From: Agrilactobacillus fermenti
GTDB taxonomy: Bacteria > Bacillota > Bacilli > Lactobacillales > Lactobacillaceae
Assembly (NCBI RefSeq): GCF_021030645.1
Contig: NZ_JACGCJ010000006.1
Coordinates: forward strand, 1-64,000
Direction of reading: 5' to 3'
Length of the DNA stretch: 64,000 bases
In this document: positions 43,582 through 53,234 of the stretch, in pieces
Numbering within the stretch: the first letter of the stretch is position 1
How the letters are laid out: each line of letters begins with the position of its first letter
Position numbers and translations under genes: made by a program
Notes under the pieces: model-generated
The model's database searches: none
Told to the model about the DNA's origin: nothing
The model's input: the letters and a program-made list of their open reading frames with translations, nothing else

Positions 43582-44590
43582 AAATACCATTCCCCTTTTC
43601 TTTCGGTGCGTAGACTTGTTCTGTTAATGAAGCCACATCTGGGAGTGGTGCAGCTTCCGCTTGGTCAGTAGCGACATTGATCTGTTTTTTGATAGCTGCT
43701 TCTAAATCATCTAATTCAGCTTGTGTATAAATATCTTCGGTCAAAACTTGTTGTGTCATGGTCTTCAAAGGATCCTTAGCTTTTAAAGCAGCCAATTCAG
43801 CTTTAGAACGATAAATCCGCTGATTATCATCACTTGTATGATCCAACAAACGAATCACATTCATATTGATCAAAGTTGCGCCAGCACCAGTCCGCGCCCG
43901 GGCTACAGCATCTTTGAAAGCCAAATAAGTCGCTGTAAAATCTAAGCCATCGACATCGACACCTTTAATACCATAGGCGGCCCCACGGTCAGCCAGACTT
44001 TTGGCAGCATATTCTTCATCACTTGGAGTAGAAATCGCATAATGATTATTTTCGATAACAAAAATAGCCGGTAATTTCGCCACACCAGCAAAGTTCAAAG
44101 CTTCATGAAACTCACCCTCAGCCGTAGAACCTTCCCCGGTCGTTACCAGCGTCACCCGATCACTATGTTCTAACCGAGCACTATAAGCCACCCCCGTTGC
44201 TAGTGGAAATTGACTGGCAACCGTTGAAGCCTGTGAGACCACATTTAAATGTTTGGCACCATAATGATTCGGCATTTGGCGGCCATGAGACGAAGGCCCT
44301 TCAGCGCGGCCAAATGAGTCTAATAAAATATCTTTCATCGTAGCGCCCCACAGCATAAAAGCAGTCATATCACGATAATAAGGTAGAAAATAATCTTTTT
44401 TGATATCAAAAGCAGCGACCATAGCGGCCTGACCAATTTCTTGACCTTGGCCGGAAACATTGAAAGAGGTCTTCCCCGTACGTTGTAATTGAATCAATCG
44501 TTCATCGAGCCGTCTAGCACTTAAAATTTGCTTATAAATTGTCTGTAAAGTGGTCTTGGATAAACCACTATCCAATAATTGAGCTGTCAT
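43574..44590 (-). CDS. 2-oxo acid dehydrogenase E1 alpha subunit
   Basis: The protein of about 338 aa shows RRLDERLIQLQRTGKTSFNVSGQGQE, SSHGRQMPNHYGAKHLNVVSQAS and the ThDP motif GEGSTAEGEFHEALNFAG...ENN (Glu where Asp is usual). These blocks resemble branched-chain E1alpha more than pyruvate E1alpha. AAAGGAG serves the ATG at 44590. A branched-chain acyl-CoA product could prime FabH; this link is inferred from the operon. Confidence 0.9.
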   Translation of the reverse strand: MTAQLLDSGLSKTTLQTIYKQILSARRLDERLIQLQRTGKTSFNVSGQGQEIGQAAMVAAFDIKKDYFLPYYRDMTAFMLWGATMKDILLDSFGRAEGPSSHGRQMPNHYGAKHLNVVSQASTVASQFPLATGVAYSARLEHSDRVTLVTTGEGSTAEGEFHEALNFAGVAKLPAIFVIENNHYAISTPSDEEYAAKSLADRGAAYGIKGVDVDGLDFTATYLAFKDAVARARTGAGATLINMNVIRLLDHTSDDNQRIYRSKAELAALKAKDPLKTMTQQVLTEDIYTQAELDDLEAAIKKQINVATDQAEAAPLPDVASLTEQVYAPKEKGNGIYG

Positions 44591-44634
44591 ATTACACACT
44601 CCTTTAGACATTCTGTGCCTGGTTTTGAATCTTA

Positions 44635-46029
44635 CTAAATATCCGTTGCCAAATCTTTCGTCATCAATGTTGCTTGCCGAACGGCTTCTGATAACGTTGG
44701 GTGGGGATGAATGGCGGCACCGATTTCTGTGGCTGAGGCATTCAAATATAAGCCCAAGCCGCCTTCCATGACCATGTCCGTTGCATGTGGGCCGATGATC
44801 ATCAGTTGTAGCAGATCATCAGTGGTCGTATCCACGGTGACCTGTACTTGGCCCTCTGCTTCTCCTTCAATCAAGGCCTTGCCATTAGCTTGCAGTGGGA
44901 AAGTTCCCGTTTTGACTTGATCCTGTTTTTGTTGCGCAATCATAGTCGGCCCCACAACAGCCAATTCGGGATAAGTATAGATACATCTCGGAACTTGATC
45001 ATAATCAATCGGCTCCACCGACTGCCCACTGATGAAATCAATGGCATGAATGCCCTCTGCCATAGCAACATGAGCCAGTTGAAGCGTATCAATACAATCA
45101 CCAATTGCAAAGATATGGGGGAGACTCGTTTGATAATGGTTATCCACTTGAACCGTCCCTTTGGCTGTTAACTGTACTCCTGCTTCGGCAAGACCCATGC
45201 CTTCCGTTTGCGCCTGACGCCCAACGGCAACTAAAACTTGATCAGCCGTCAATTCTTGTGCCTTGCCTTGAGCATCTTCATAACCTACAACCACTTGCTC
45301 AGCAACAATTTTTGCAGACTGCACTTTGGCAGTGGTCGTGATTTTAAGCCCATGGCGTTTAAGAATTGGCAACAAGGCTCTTCCAGCAGCTACCGTCTCG
45401 GTAGGCAGAATATGGTCAGCATATTCTAAAACATTGACATCAACGCCCAAATCATTTAGTAAAGAGGCCCATTCCAAACCAATTGCACCGGCACCAATGA
45501 TCACCATAGACTTAGGTAAATCCGTTTGCTCAAGCAATTCTTTAGAAGTCACAATCTTATGTCCATCAATTTCAATGCCAGGCAGTGTTTTGGGCTGAGC
45601 GCCAGTTGCTAAAATCAAGTTTTTAAAATGCAGCGTTTGGGTTGTTTTCTCGGTTGTTACCTGTATGGTCCGGCCATCTTGTAATTTACCAAAGCCAGAA
45701 ATAACTGTAATTTTGTTCTTTTGCATCAAATAGGTCACCCCTTGGCGTAGCTGGGTAACCACCTTTTCCTTGCGTTGATGGATCTCATCAAACTGGAAAG
45801 ATGCCTGTTCGTTATGTATACCAAAGTCGGCACTTTTTTGTACTGTACGTAATACTTCAGCACTCTTTAAGTATGTTTTTGTTGGAATACAGCCTTGATT
45901 CAAACAAACACCACCCAAAAGTTGTGCCTCGATCAAAGCAACTTTTAAGTGGTGTTTGGCCGCTTGAATGGCAGCTGTGTAGCCACCAACACCGCCGCCT
46001 AATACGACAACATCATAATTCGTATCCAT
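44635..46029 (-). CDS. lpdA: Dihydrolipoamide dehydrogenase (E3)
   Basis: The 464-aa flavoprotein has FAD loop VVVLGGGVGGYTAAIQA, the redox disulfide GGVCLNQGCIPTK, NAD loop VIIGAGAIGLEWASLL near residue 180, and the C-terminal HPHPTLSE with the catalytic His. It reoxidises lipoyl-E2. It lies only 17 bp after accA with AAGGTAG before the ATG and no terminator between, so the dehydrogenase genes extend the fab/acc operon. Confidence 0.95.
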   Translation of the reverse strand: MDTNYDVVVLGGGVGGYTAAIQAAKHHLKVALIEAQLLGGVCLNQGCIPTKTYLKSAEVLRTVQKSADFGIHNEQASFQFDEIHQRKEKVVTQLRQGVTYLMQKNKITVISGFGKLQDGRTIQVTTEKTTQTLHFKNLILATGAQPKTLPGIEIDGHKIVTSKELLEQTDLPKSMVIIGAGAIGLEWASLLNDLGVDVNVLEYADHILPTETVAAGRALLPILKRHGLKITTTAKVQSAKIVAEQVVVGYEDAQGKAQELTADQVLVAVGRQAQTEGMGLAEAGVQLTAKGTVQVDNHYQTSLPHIFAIGDCIDTLQLAHVAMAEGIHAIDFISGQSVEPIDYDQVPRCIYTYPELAVVGPTMIAQQKQDQVKTGTFPLQANGKALIEGEAEGQVQVTVDTTTDDLLQLMIIGPHATDMVMEGGLGLYLNASATEIGAAIHPHPTLSEAVRQATLMTKDLATDI

Positions 46030-46046
46030 AAATCTACCTTCATTTC

Positions 46047-46826
46047 TTAGAACTGACGGAATCTTGCCACTCGTTTTTCAATCAAGTCATCAGGTTCAAG
46101 CTCGCTTAAATCAGCTAACTTTAACATTAATTTCTTTTTCAATGTTTTAACCAAACGATCTTGATTCGTGGGCTCAGAGATAATTTGATCCACTATTTTC
46201 ATGTCTAATAAGTCATTGGGGGTCAGCTTCATTAAATCAGCTGCTTCATCAGCTTTTTGGCTGTCTTTCCAAAGAATCGATGCAAACCCTTCCGGTGATA
46301 GCACCGAATAGATGGCATTTTCAAACATCCAAACTTCATCAGCACAAGCCAAGGCTAAAGCACCACCGCTACCACCTTCACCAAAGATAACCGCGATGAA
46401 GGGCACTTTTAAATCATAAGACGCCTCTAGCAGCGCAGCAATTGCTTCTCCTTGACCATGTGCTTCAGCGTCCGCACCCGGATAGGCACCTGCTGTATTG
46501 ATCAACGTCACGATGGGGCGCCCAAACTTATTCGCTTGCCGCATTAAGCGTAGCGCTTTGCGATAACCTTCTGGCTCGGGATCACCATAGTGGGTGGCAA
46601 TTTTATCTTCTACAGTTTCACCCTTTTGTGTCGCAATTATCGTGACGGGCCGTGCACCCAATAGACCAACACCACCAATAATTGCCGGATCATCGCCAGA
46701 ACCGCGATCACCATGGAGTTCGACGAAATCTGTCAGCAGACCATCAATCAACTTCTGCGTTGTGATTTTGTCAGCGCTACGGGCAGCTTTCACAACTTCT
46801 GCTGCCGGTCGATTTTTTTGTGCCAT
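46047..46826 (-). CDS. accA: Acetyl-CoA carboxylase carboxyltransferase alpha
   Basis: The 259-aa subunit transfers CO2 from biotin to acetyl-CoA. Blocks ELHGDRGSGDDPAIIGG, AHGQGEAIAALLEAS and FGEGGSGGALALACADEV (oxyanion glycines) are clear. It lacks the long N-terminus of proteobacterial AccA, as usual in lactobacilli. It lies 2 bp after accD. Confidence 0.96.
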   Translation of the reverse strand: MAQKNRPAAEVVKAARSADKITTQKLIDGLLTDFVELHGDRGSGDDPAIIGGVGLLGARPVTIIATQKGETVEDKIATHYGDPEPEGYRKALRLMRQANKFGRPIVTLINTAGAYPGADAEAHGQGEAIAALLEASYDLKVPFIAVIFGEGGSGGALALACADEVWMFENAIYSVLSPEGFASILWKDSQKADEAADLMKLTPNDLLDMKIVDQIISEPTNQDRLVKTLKKKLMLKLADLSELEPDDLIEKRVARFRQF

Positions 46827-46828
46827 CG

Positions 46829-47683
46829 TTATTTCGTCAACTCCCTTTTGTTTAGTCGCACCATTTGAGCAATAAACGCCCCTAAAGTCTCGCGCTTAAT
46901 AATTGTATCCACGAAACCGTTATGTAATAGATTCTCGGCACTTTGAAAATCCTTAGGTAATTTTTTATTAATTGTTTGTTCGATCACTCGGCGTCCAGCA
47001 AAGCCGACTAATGTATGCGGTTCTGCCGCAATAATATCGCCTTGCATTGCAAAACTAGCTGTGACACCACCGGTCGTTGGATCAGTCAAAATGGTTAAAT
47101 AAAACAAGCCTGCTTCATTATGCTTGGCAATTGCTTGCGAAATTTTTGCCATCTGCATTAAAGCTGGCATACCCTCTTGCATTCGTGCTCCACCAGAGGC
47201 TGTAAATAAAACCACCGGTAACTTTTGCTCAGTTGCTCGTTCAAACAGACGGGTAATCTTTTCGCCGGTAATCGTCCCTAAACTACCCATAATAAAGAAT
47301 GGGTCCATGATCCCCAAAGCAATATCTGCCCCAGAAATCCGAGCACGACCTGTCCAAACCGAATCATTCAAATTCGTTTGTGCCTGAGCTTTTTGAAGTT
47401 TAGCGTCATACCCAGGAAATGCCAAAGGATCTTTTGTTTGTAGATCTTCATCCCAAGAAGCATAATCGGCAGTCAACATTTCTAAGCGTTCTAACGCCTT
47501 TAAGCGCAACCCATAACCACAGCTTGGACAAACGCGAAAGGCGCCATAGCTTTTATAATAAAACCCCTGTTTGCAGTGAGGACATTGGATAAACAAATTA
47601 TCTGGCACTTTTTGCATATTTTGTTTTTCCGGCTGGCGGTGGGGATGCGTTTCAACGTACGGCTTTTTCTTGAAGAGATGCAC
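46829..47683 (-). CDS. accD: Acetyl-CoA carboxylase carboxyltransferase beta
   Basis: The subunit of about 284 aa has an N-terminal zinc ribbon CPHCKQGF...CPSCGYG near residues 34-57 and the crotonase-like domain with FTASGGARMQEG and LTDPTTGGVTASFA. The GTG at 47683 follows AAAGGAGG and overlaps accC by 32 bp; the longer frame to 47740 lies inside accC without a ribosome binding site. Confidence 0.95.
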   Translation of the reverse strand: MHLFKKKPYVETHPHRQPEKQNMQKVPDNLFIQCPHCKQGFYYKSYGAFRVCPSCGYGLRLKALERLEMLTADYASWDEDLQTKDPLAFPGYDAKLQKAQAQTNLNDSVWTGRARISGADIALGIMDPFFIMGSLGTITGEKITRLFERATEQKLPVVLFTASGGARMQEGMPALMQMAKISQAIAKHNEAGLFYLTILTDPTTGGVTASFAMQGDIIAAEPHTLVGFAGRRVIEQTINKKLPKDFQSAENLLHNGFVDTIIKRETLGAFIAQMVRLNKRELTK

Positions 47684-49064
47684 GGCTTGGCGCCTCCTTT
47701 GCATGATCCTTGAGGTAGTTTTTGAGGAAATATTGTTCAATGTAGCTATTATTGGTCTTCCCAGCTAAGAAATTGGCATCATCCAATAACTTACGTTGAA
47801 AGTGTCGATTAGACTTAATGCCTTCAATATCCAACTCATCTAAGATTCGGCGCATCCGACCAATCGCTTCATCTCGAGTATCACCATGGGTAATAAACTT
47901 GGCGATCATCGAATCATAATAAGGCGACACTTCACCGCCAGAATAAACGCCACTATCGATCCGAACACCCATCCCGCCAGTTGGCAAATAAAGGTAATCA
48001 ATATGTCCCGCAGAAGGCATAAAATTCCGTTTAGGGTCCTCCGCATTGATTCGGCATTCCAGTGCATAGCCATTGAGTTGAATATCATTTTGCGCAAATG
48101 GCAATTTTTCACCAGCGGCTACTAAAATCTGGGTTTTTACAAGATCCACTCCTGTAACCATCTCAGTGATAGGGTGTTCCACCTGAATTCGAGTATTCAT
48201 TTCCATGAAATAAAAATGATGTTCTTGGTCCATCAAAAACTCAACTGTTCCAGTATTGATATAGTCAATGACCGTCGCCGCTTGTAATGCGACCTCACCT
48301 AAATGCTGCCGTTCTTCAGCGGATAATACAGGACACGGTGTTTCTTCCAAAACCTTTTGATGATTCCGTTGCAATGAACAATCGCGCTCTGGAAAATAAA
48401 CCCCTTGCCCATGCTGATCACGAAAAATTTGAACTTCGACATGTTTCGCTGGTGAAATAATTTTTTCCAGATACATCGCACTATCGTTAAACGCACCTTT
48501 CGCTTCTCGCCGGGCATCTTGAAAGGCAGCTGCAAGTTCATCAGCGGAATTGACGCGCCGAATCCCCTTACCGCCACCACCAGCAGCTGCTTTGAGTAAA
48601 ACTGGATAGCCCACAGAATCAGCTATTTTCCGAGCTTCAGCTAAGGAATCAACGGTACCAATACTACCAGGAATCACTGGTATGCCGTGGGTATGCATTG
48701 TGTGTCGTGCTTTAGCTTTATCGCCCATCAAATCGATTGTTTCAGGACGTGGTCCAATAAAGTCGATCTGACATTCAGCACACATTTGGGCAAATTCACT
48801 GCTTTCGGATAAAAAACCAAATCCAGGGTGAATGGCCTCTGAACCCGTTAAGATTGCGGCTGAGAGAATGTTTCGTTCATTTAAGTAAGAGGATACCGGC
48901 ATGGCACCCCCCACACAAATAGCTTCATCCGCTAACTTGACATGCAAACTATTCACGTCTGCTTCTGAATAAATTGCTACGGAACGAATATTCAATTCTT
49001 TCAAAACCCTAATAATACGAACGGCAATTTCACCACGGTTTGCCACCAAGACCTTGTGATACAT
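47652..49064 (-). CDS. accC: Biotin carboxylase
   Basis: The 470-aa ATP-grasp enzyme carboxylates biotin on AccB. The N-terminus is VLVANRGEIAVRIIR; KAAAGGGGKGIRRV is the glycine-rich ATP lid near residue 160; EMNTRIQVEHPITE carries the catalytic Arg/Glu. A short extra C-terminal tail (KEAPSRASLQEKAVR) overlaps accD. AAAGGAGC precedes the ATG. Confidence 0.97.
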   Translation of the reverse strand: MYHKVLVANRGEIAVRIIRVLKELNIRSVAIYSEADVNSLHVKLADEAICVGGAMPVSSYLNERNILSAAILTGSEAIHPGFGFLSESSEFAQMCAECQIDFIGPRPETIDLMGDKAKARHTMHTHGIPVIPGSIGTVDSLAEARKIADSVGYPVLLKAAAGGGGKGIRRVNSADELAAAFQDARREAKGAFNDSAMYLEKIISPAKHVEVQIFRDQHGQGVYFPERDCSLQRNHQKVLEETPCPVLSAEERQHLGEVALQAATVIDYINTGTVEFLMDQEHHFYFMEMNTRIQVEHPITEMVTGVDLVKTQILVAAGEKLPFAQNDIQLNGYALECRINAEDPKRNFMPSAGHIDYLYLPTGGMGVRIDSGVYSGGEVSPYYDSMIAKFITHGDTRDEAIGRMRRILDELDIEGIKSNRHFQRKLLDDANFLAGKTNNSYIEQYFLKNYLKDHAKEAPSRASLQEKAVR

Positions 49065-49076
49065 ATAATTGCTCCT

Positions 49077-49502
49077 TTAAGAAACTAAGAAAGTTAGCGT
49101 TGCGGTACAAATTTCCTTACCAGCAACCATAACCCTACCTTCACCAATACCTGCATTTTGCTTAAGCTTTGTTAACTCAACCGCTAATTCCAACGTATCC
49201 CCTGGATAAGCCCAACCGTTAAAACTAGCCTTTTCAATGCCACCAAAAAAGGCAATTCGCCCTTTAAATTCTGGCAAAGACAATAAAGCCACTGCCCCTG
49301 CCTGTGCCATGGATTCCACCATTAACATCTGTGGATAACGCGCAATCCCATCAGCGTAGTCTTGTACCACAGCCTCATTATTAGTGATGTTCTTAATGGC
49401 TTGACAACTTTTGCCAGGCTGCACGTCAATTACTTTATCAATTAGCAGCATGGGGTAACGATGAGGCAAGATTTTTTTAATATCAAGTTCTACTTCAGCC
49501 AT
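49077..49502 (-). CDS. fabZ: 3-hydroxyacyl-ACP dehydratase (second FabZ)
   Basis: The 141-aa hotdog-fold protein contains ILPHRYPMLLID. In this copy the GHFP His motif of FabZ is not clear: the block where it should be reads DYADGIARYPQMLMVESMAQAG, keeping the catalytic Glu (MVESMAQ) but lacking GHFPxxP. It lies between accB and accC in the operon. It may work as a dehydratase with altered activity. The other copy (55931) retains GHFP. Confidence 0.88.
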   Translation of the reverse strand: MAEVELDIKKILPHRYPMLLIDKVIDVQPGKSCQAIKNITNNEAVVQDYADGIARYPQMLMVESMAQAGAVALLSLPEFKGRIAFFGGIEKASFNGWAYPGDTLELAVELTKLKQNAGIGEGRVMVAGKEICTATLTFLVS

Positions 49503-49512
49503 AAAAAGCTCC

Positions 49513-49989
49513 TTAATCTGGTTGGATCGTCATGAGTGGTTGATCATAATCAACCATTTCTTCATTATTCACATCAATGCTGACGATTGTGCCACTATAA
49601 TCACTTTTCACTTCTGTTAACATCTTCATAGCCTCAACAACACAAACGGTTTGCCCTTTTTTAACGTGATCACCAACATGAACATAATTATCCTTATCTG
49701 GTGCGGGTTGTAGATATACCACTCCGACCAACTGTGCCTTGAGCACTTTAAAATTAGCCGAATCGTCTTTTTTTGAGGCTGGGGCCGCCGCAGCTGTGGC
49801 ATTACCTTGCGTTTCAGAACTAGCCGCTGCTGTTGCTACTGGTACTGCTGCCGAGGTTGGAGCGGCCGCACGGGTTGCAACTTCATTTTTATTCAAATAA
49901 ATATGTGCCCCGTCAAAATTTAAGTCCATCTCACGAACAGAAGAATCATCAAATGTTTTTAGTAGTTTAAATAATGTCTCTTGGTCCAT
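49513..49989 (-). CDS. accB: Biotin carboxyl carrier protein
   Basis: The 158-aa protein has an acidic N-terminus, an Ala-rich flexible linker (residues 38-75) and a C-terminal biotinyl domain with VVEAMKML, the biotinylated Lys near residue 122. It carries CO2 from AccC to AccA/AccD. It follows fabF by 3 bp. Confidence 0.96.
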   Translation of the reverse strand: MDQETLFKLLKTFDDSSVREMDLNFDGAHIYLNKNEVATRAAAPTSAAVPVATAAASSETQGNATAAAAPASKKDDSANFKVLKAQLVGVVYLQPAPDKDNYVHVGDHVKKGQTVCVVEAMKMLTEVKSDYSGTIVSIDVNNEEMVDYDQPLMTIQPD

Positions 49990-49992
49990 CTT

Positions 49993-51228
49993 TTACACCC
50001 CACGCCATTTCTTCATTGCTAACACGGCATCATGACCGCCAAAACCAAAGGAATTGCTGATGGCGTAATCCACATCTTGTGTTTGATTTGCTTCCGTTAC
50101 AAGATTAACTGGGCACGCTTCATCTTGCGTTTCTAAGCCAACATTCACTGGCAGCTTGCCCTTTTGTAAAGCAGCCAAAGTCGCAATTGCTTCAATTGCA
50201 CCCGCTGCCCCTAACAAATGGCCCGTCATACTTTTAGTGGAGCTAACCAAGGCCTGTGATTTTTCACCAAATAACTGATGGATTGCTTGCGCTTCCATCG
50301 AGTCATTGGCTTTGGTGCTGGTCCCATGGGCATTAATGTAGCCAATTTGATCTGGTAAAATATCGGCTTCATCGATTGCTTGCTTCATCGCATTGATCGC
50401 ACTTTGGCCACTTGGATCTGGCGAAGTCATATGATATGCATCGCACATACTGCCGTAACCAACGATCTCACCATAGATTTTGGCATGGCGTGCTAGCGCA
50501 TGTTCTAAGTCTTCCAGAACTAAAGTCCCAGAACCCTCAGATAATAAGAAGCCAGCTCGATCTTTATCAAATGGAATCGACGCACGTTTTGGATCGGTTG
50601 CTTTGGTAATTGCCGTTAATGCTGCAAATCCAGCAACACCCATCACGTTGTTAGCCGCTTCAGCACCGCCAGAAATCATCATATCTGCTCGTCCTGATTG
50701 GATATGGTGAAATGCCTGACCAATTGCATCTGTGGAAGAAGAACAAGCAGTCACGATACACTGACACATATTTTTGGCATTAAAACGCATCGCAATATTG
50801 CCAGCTGCCATGTTGGCAATCGCTTCTGGAATAAACATTGGCGATACGCGATCAGCACCCTTATTGTTCATCTTAACAACTTGCTCAGTCATGGTTGTAA
50901 TACCACCAATACCCGAACCAAAAATAACCCCTAGTCGTTCATCTGCCACTGTATTCTCGTCAAAGTCAGCATCTGTCATCGCTTCAATTGCTGAATAAAC
51001 GGCATATTGGGAAAATAGATCCATTCGTTTTGTATCTTTTTTATGTAATCGGACGACTGGATCAAAATCCTTTACTTCTCCTGTCAAAGTGACATTCAAA
51101 TCTGAGGCATCAAATTTCGTGATTGGTCCGGCACCAACTTTTTCGGCAAAAATATTATCAATAAAAGTCGGCGCGTCGTTTCCGATCGGTGTCACAGCAC
51201 CAACGCCAGTAACAACAACTCTACGCAA
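49993..51228 (-). CDS. fabF: 3-oxoacyl-ACP synthase II
   Basis: The 411-aa condensing enzyme elongates acyl-ACP with malonyl-ACP. The Cys-His-His triad is visible: TACSSSTDAIG near residue 163, NAHGTSTKAND near 300 and SMTGHLLGAAG near 335. The start is TTG at 51228, five bases after GGAGGAG. Two tandem repeats separate it from fabG, the only large gap inside the operon. Confidence 0.97.
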   Translation of the reverse strand: MRRVVVTGVGAVTPIGNDAPTFIDNIFAEKVGAGPITKFDASDLNVTLTGEVKDFDPVVRLHKKDTKRMDLFSQYAVYSAIEAMTDADFDENTVADERLGVIFGSGIGGITTMTEQVVKMNNKGADRVSPMFIPEAIANMAAGNIAMRFNAKNMCQCIVTACSSSTDAIGQAFHHIQSGRADMMISGGAEAANNVMGVAGFAALTAITKATDPKRASIPFDKDRAGFLLSEGSGTLVLEDLEHALARHAKIYGEIVGYGSMCDAYHMTSPDPSGQSAINAMKQAIDEADILPDQIGYINAHGTSTKANDSMEAQAIHQLFGEKSQALVSSTKSMTGHLLGAAGAIEAIATLAALQKGKLPVNVGLETQDEACPVNLVTEANQTQDVDYAISNSFGFGGHDAVLAMKKWRGV

Positions 51229-51329
51229 AGTAACTCCTCCGCTTCTTTATCTTAAAAACAATGGCTGCGACTAGCATCAACCTTGCTGTCTGATTTCTAG
51301 CCACTTGCTTGTTACAAATCATTCGGTTC

Positions 51330-51558
51330 AAACGTGTTCCAAAAGGCAACGCCCTCTCCTAACGTCGAATTGCTCAACTGGCAAGCCCACCATTTTTCGC
51401 AATTCTCGTTAGTGCTCGGTCGCTGACCGCTTTTTGTCTTCTGCTCCTTAAACGTGTTCCAAAAAGCAACGCCCTCTCCTAACGTCGAATTGCTTAAATG
51501 GCAAGCCCACCATTTTTCGCAATTCTCGTTAGTGCTCGGTCGCTGACCGCTTTTTGTC
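51330..51558 (-). repeat. Tandem intergenic hairpin repeats inside the fab operon
   Basis: Copies at 51330-51438 and 51450-51558 (minus orientation) again have a 120-bp period. Stems: CAAAAAGC/GCTTTTTG, CTAAC/GTTAG, GAATTGC/GCAATTC and AAATGG/CCATTT in the upstream-most copy. Relative to 26281 the inner stem sequence changed on both sides. The 249-bp open frame through them (51312-51560) is an artefact of the repeat. The remaining bases of the fabF-fabG gap show nothing else. Confidence 0.9.
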
Positions 51559-51568
51559 ACACTCTATT

Positions 51569-52303
51569 TTATTGCATGACCATACCGCCATCAACGGTAA
51601 TCGTCTGACCAGTGATGTATTCATTTTCAGCTAAGAAAATAGCGGTGTGTGCGATTTCTTCAGGCTTTGCTGCTCGTTTCAATGGTATTTTAGCGACTAA
51701 TTCTGCTTGGACTTTTTCGCTAAGGGCATCTGTCATATCGGTGGCCACCATACCCGGAGCAATAGCATTACAGCGAATACCGCGTAAAGCCCCTTCTAAA
51801 GCCGTTGTTTTAGTTAAACCCAAAATACCAGCTTTAGCGGCAGCATAGTTTGCTTGGCCAATATTGCCCGTCAAACCGACAACGCTGGCAATATTAATGA
51901 TTGTCCCTGCTTTTTGCTTATACATTAGTTTCAAAGCTGGTTGCAAAACATTAAACGTGCCTACCAGATTGGTTTGTAATACTTGTTCAAAATCAGCACT
52001 TGTCATCCGCAACAACATTTTGTCATTGGTAATGCCAGCATTATTGATCAAAACATCTAATTGTCCATAGGTTTGTTTGATCGTTTTGATCATATTTTGG
52101 GCTTGTTCTGGGTCACTGATATCCCCAAGTACCTGTCCTGGCTGATGCGTTGCTTTTTCAAACAACTGCAATACCTCTGGTTTGAGCTCGTGACGACTAT
52201 TTAGGATAACTTGCGCATCTTTTTGAGCAAAAGCTTGCGCCATCGCTAACCCGATGCCTCGAGAACTACCAGTAATAAATACAATTTTATCTGTCAAATT
52301 CAC
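51569..52303 (-). CDS. fabG: 3-oxoacyl-ACP reductase
   Basis: The 244-aa NADPH-dependent SDR has ITGSSRGIGLAMA near residue 10, NNAGIT, catalytic NIASVVGL and YAAAKAG (Tyr/Lys), and ITGQTITVDGGM at the end. GTG start with AAGGAGC upstream, its ribosome binding site lying in the last codons of fabD. It reduces 3-oxoacyl-ACP in each elongation cycle. Confidence 0.96.
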   Translation of the reverse strand: MNLTDKIVFITGSSRGIGLAMAQAFAQKDAQVILNSRHELKPEVLQLFEKATHQPGQVLGDISDPEQAQNMIKTIKQTYGQLDVLINNAGITNDKMLLRMTSADFEQVLQTNLVGTFNVLQPALKLMYKQKAGTIINIASVVGLTGNIGQANYAAAKAGILGLTKTTALEGALRGIRCNAIAPGMVATDMTDALSEKVQAELVAKIPLKRAAKPEEIAHTAIFLAENEYITGQTITVDGGMVMQ

Positions 52304-52305
52304 GT

Positions 52306-53232
52306 TTACATCGCTCCTTGGATCGCCGTGATCGTCTGCTCTAAACTTGCCTGGTTTTCAACATGATAAGTTTTAACACCTTTCAACGTCTTTTTGGTAA
52401 AACCAGTCAACGTGTGCCCCGGACCGACTTCAACTAGTGTATCAATACCCAACGCCCCTAATTGCACTAAACATTGGGCAAAGTGTGTCGGGTTGGTGAT
52501 CTGGTCAATCAATGTCTCAGCCAAGTTCACATGATCAAACGGTTTTACTGTCGTATTACTGATTGTTGGTACCTGTGGGTCTTGAAAAGCCGTTTGCCGT
52601 AAATCGGCTGCTAAATTGGCTGCCGCATAAGTCATCAAAGGTGTATGAAATGCACCAGCCACCTTTAATGGAATTGTTTTGAATCCGTCAGCATCCAATA
52701 GACCTTGAGCTAGGTCAACAGCTTCAGCATCTCCACCAATTACAACTTGTTTCGCTGTATTATAATTGGCGATACTTACAAACCCATGATCGGTAATGCC
52801 CGCACAGATCGACGCCACGCGCTCATGATCTTTGGTCATTACGGCAACCATTTTGCCAGCTGTTTTTTCACTGGCTGCTTGCATCAATTGACCACGCTTC
52901 GTAACTAGCTGAATGCCAGACTGTAACGTCATCGCGTCGGCTGCGATCAAGGCACTATATTCCCCTAAACTCAAGCCTAAGTGCGCTTGTGCTACAGGTA
53001 ACTGTGGTGCCAGTAATTGATGAACGCCTAGACTCATTGCTACAACCATCGGCTGTAACGTCGCCGTATTGGCTAAAGCTGCCGGATCTTGCACTTTAGC
53101 TTGAATGTCAAACCCACAAGCTTGACTAGCAGCATCGATCACCGTTCGATATTCGGGATAGTTATCATAAAGATCTTGGCCCATACCTTCATATTGAGAC
53201 CCTTGACCTGAAAAAAGATAAGCTAATTTCAT
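52306..53232 (-). CDS. fabD: Malonyl-CoA:ACP transacylase
   Basis: The 308-aa enzyme loads malonate onto ACP. It starts AYLFSGQGSQYEGMG; the nucleophile is in LGLSLGEYSAL near residue 88 and the catalytic His in VAGAFHTPLM near 195; the chain has VEVGPGHTLTG. It lies 2 bp from fabK and 2 bp from fabG. Confidence 0.96.
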   Translation of the reverse strand: MKLAYLFSGQGSQYEGMGQDLYDNYPEYRTVIDAASQACGFDIQAKVQDPAALANTATLQPMVVAMSLGVHQLLAPQLPVAQAHLGLSLGEYSALIAADAMTLQSGIQLVTKRGQLMQAASEKTAGKMVAVMTKDHERVASICAGITDHGFVSIANYNTAKQVVIGGDAEAVDLAQGLLDADGFKTIPLKVAGAFHTPLMTYAAANLAADLRQTAFQDPQVPTISNTTVKPFDHVNLAETLIDQITNPTHFAQCLVQLGALGIDTLVEVGPGHTLTGFTKKTLKGVKTYHVENQASLEQTITAIQGAM

Positions 53233-53234
53233 GA

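Noticed and set aside
48299-48580. Minus-strand frame overlapping accC
   Set aside because: Out-of-frame inside a well-supported biotin carboxylase gene.
51312-51560. Open frame of 82 codons with an internally repeated peptide
   Set aside because: It is the translation of the two tandem hairpin repeats; no ribosome binding site, and the peptide is not preserved in the other copies.
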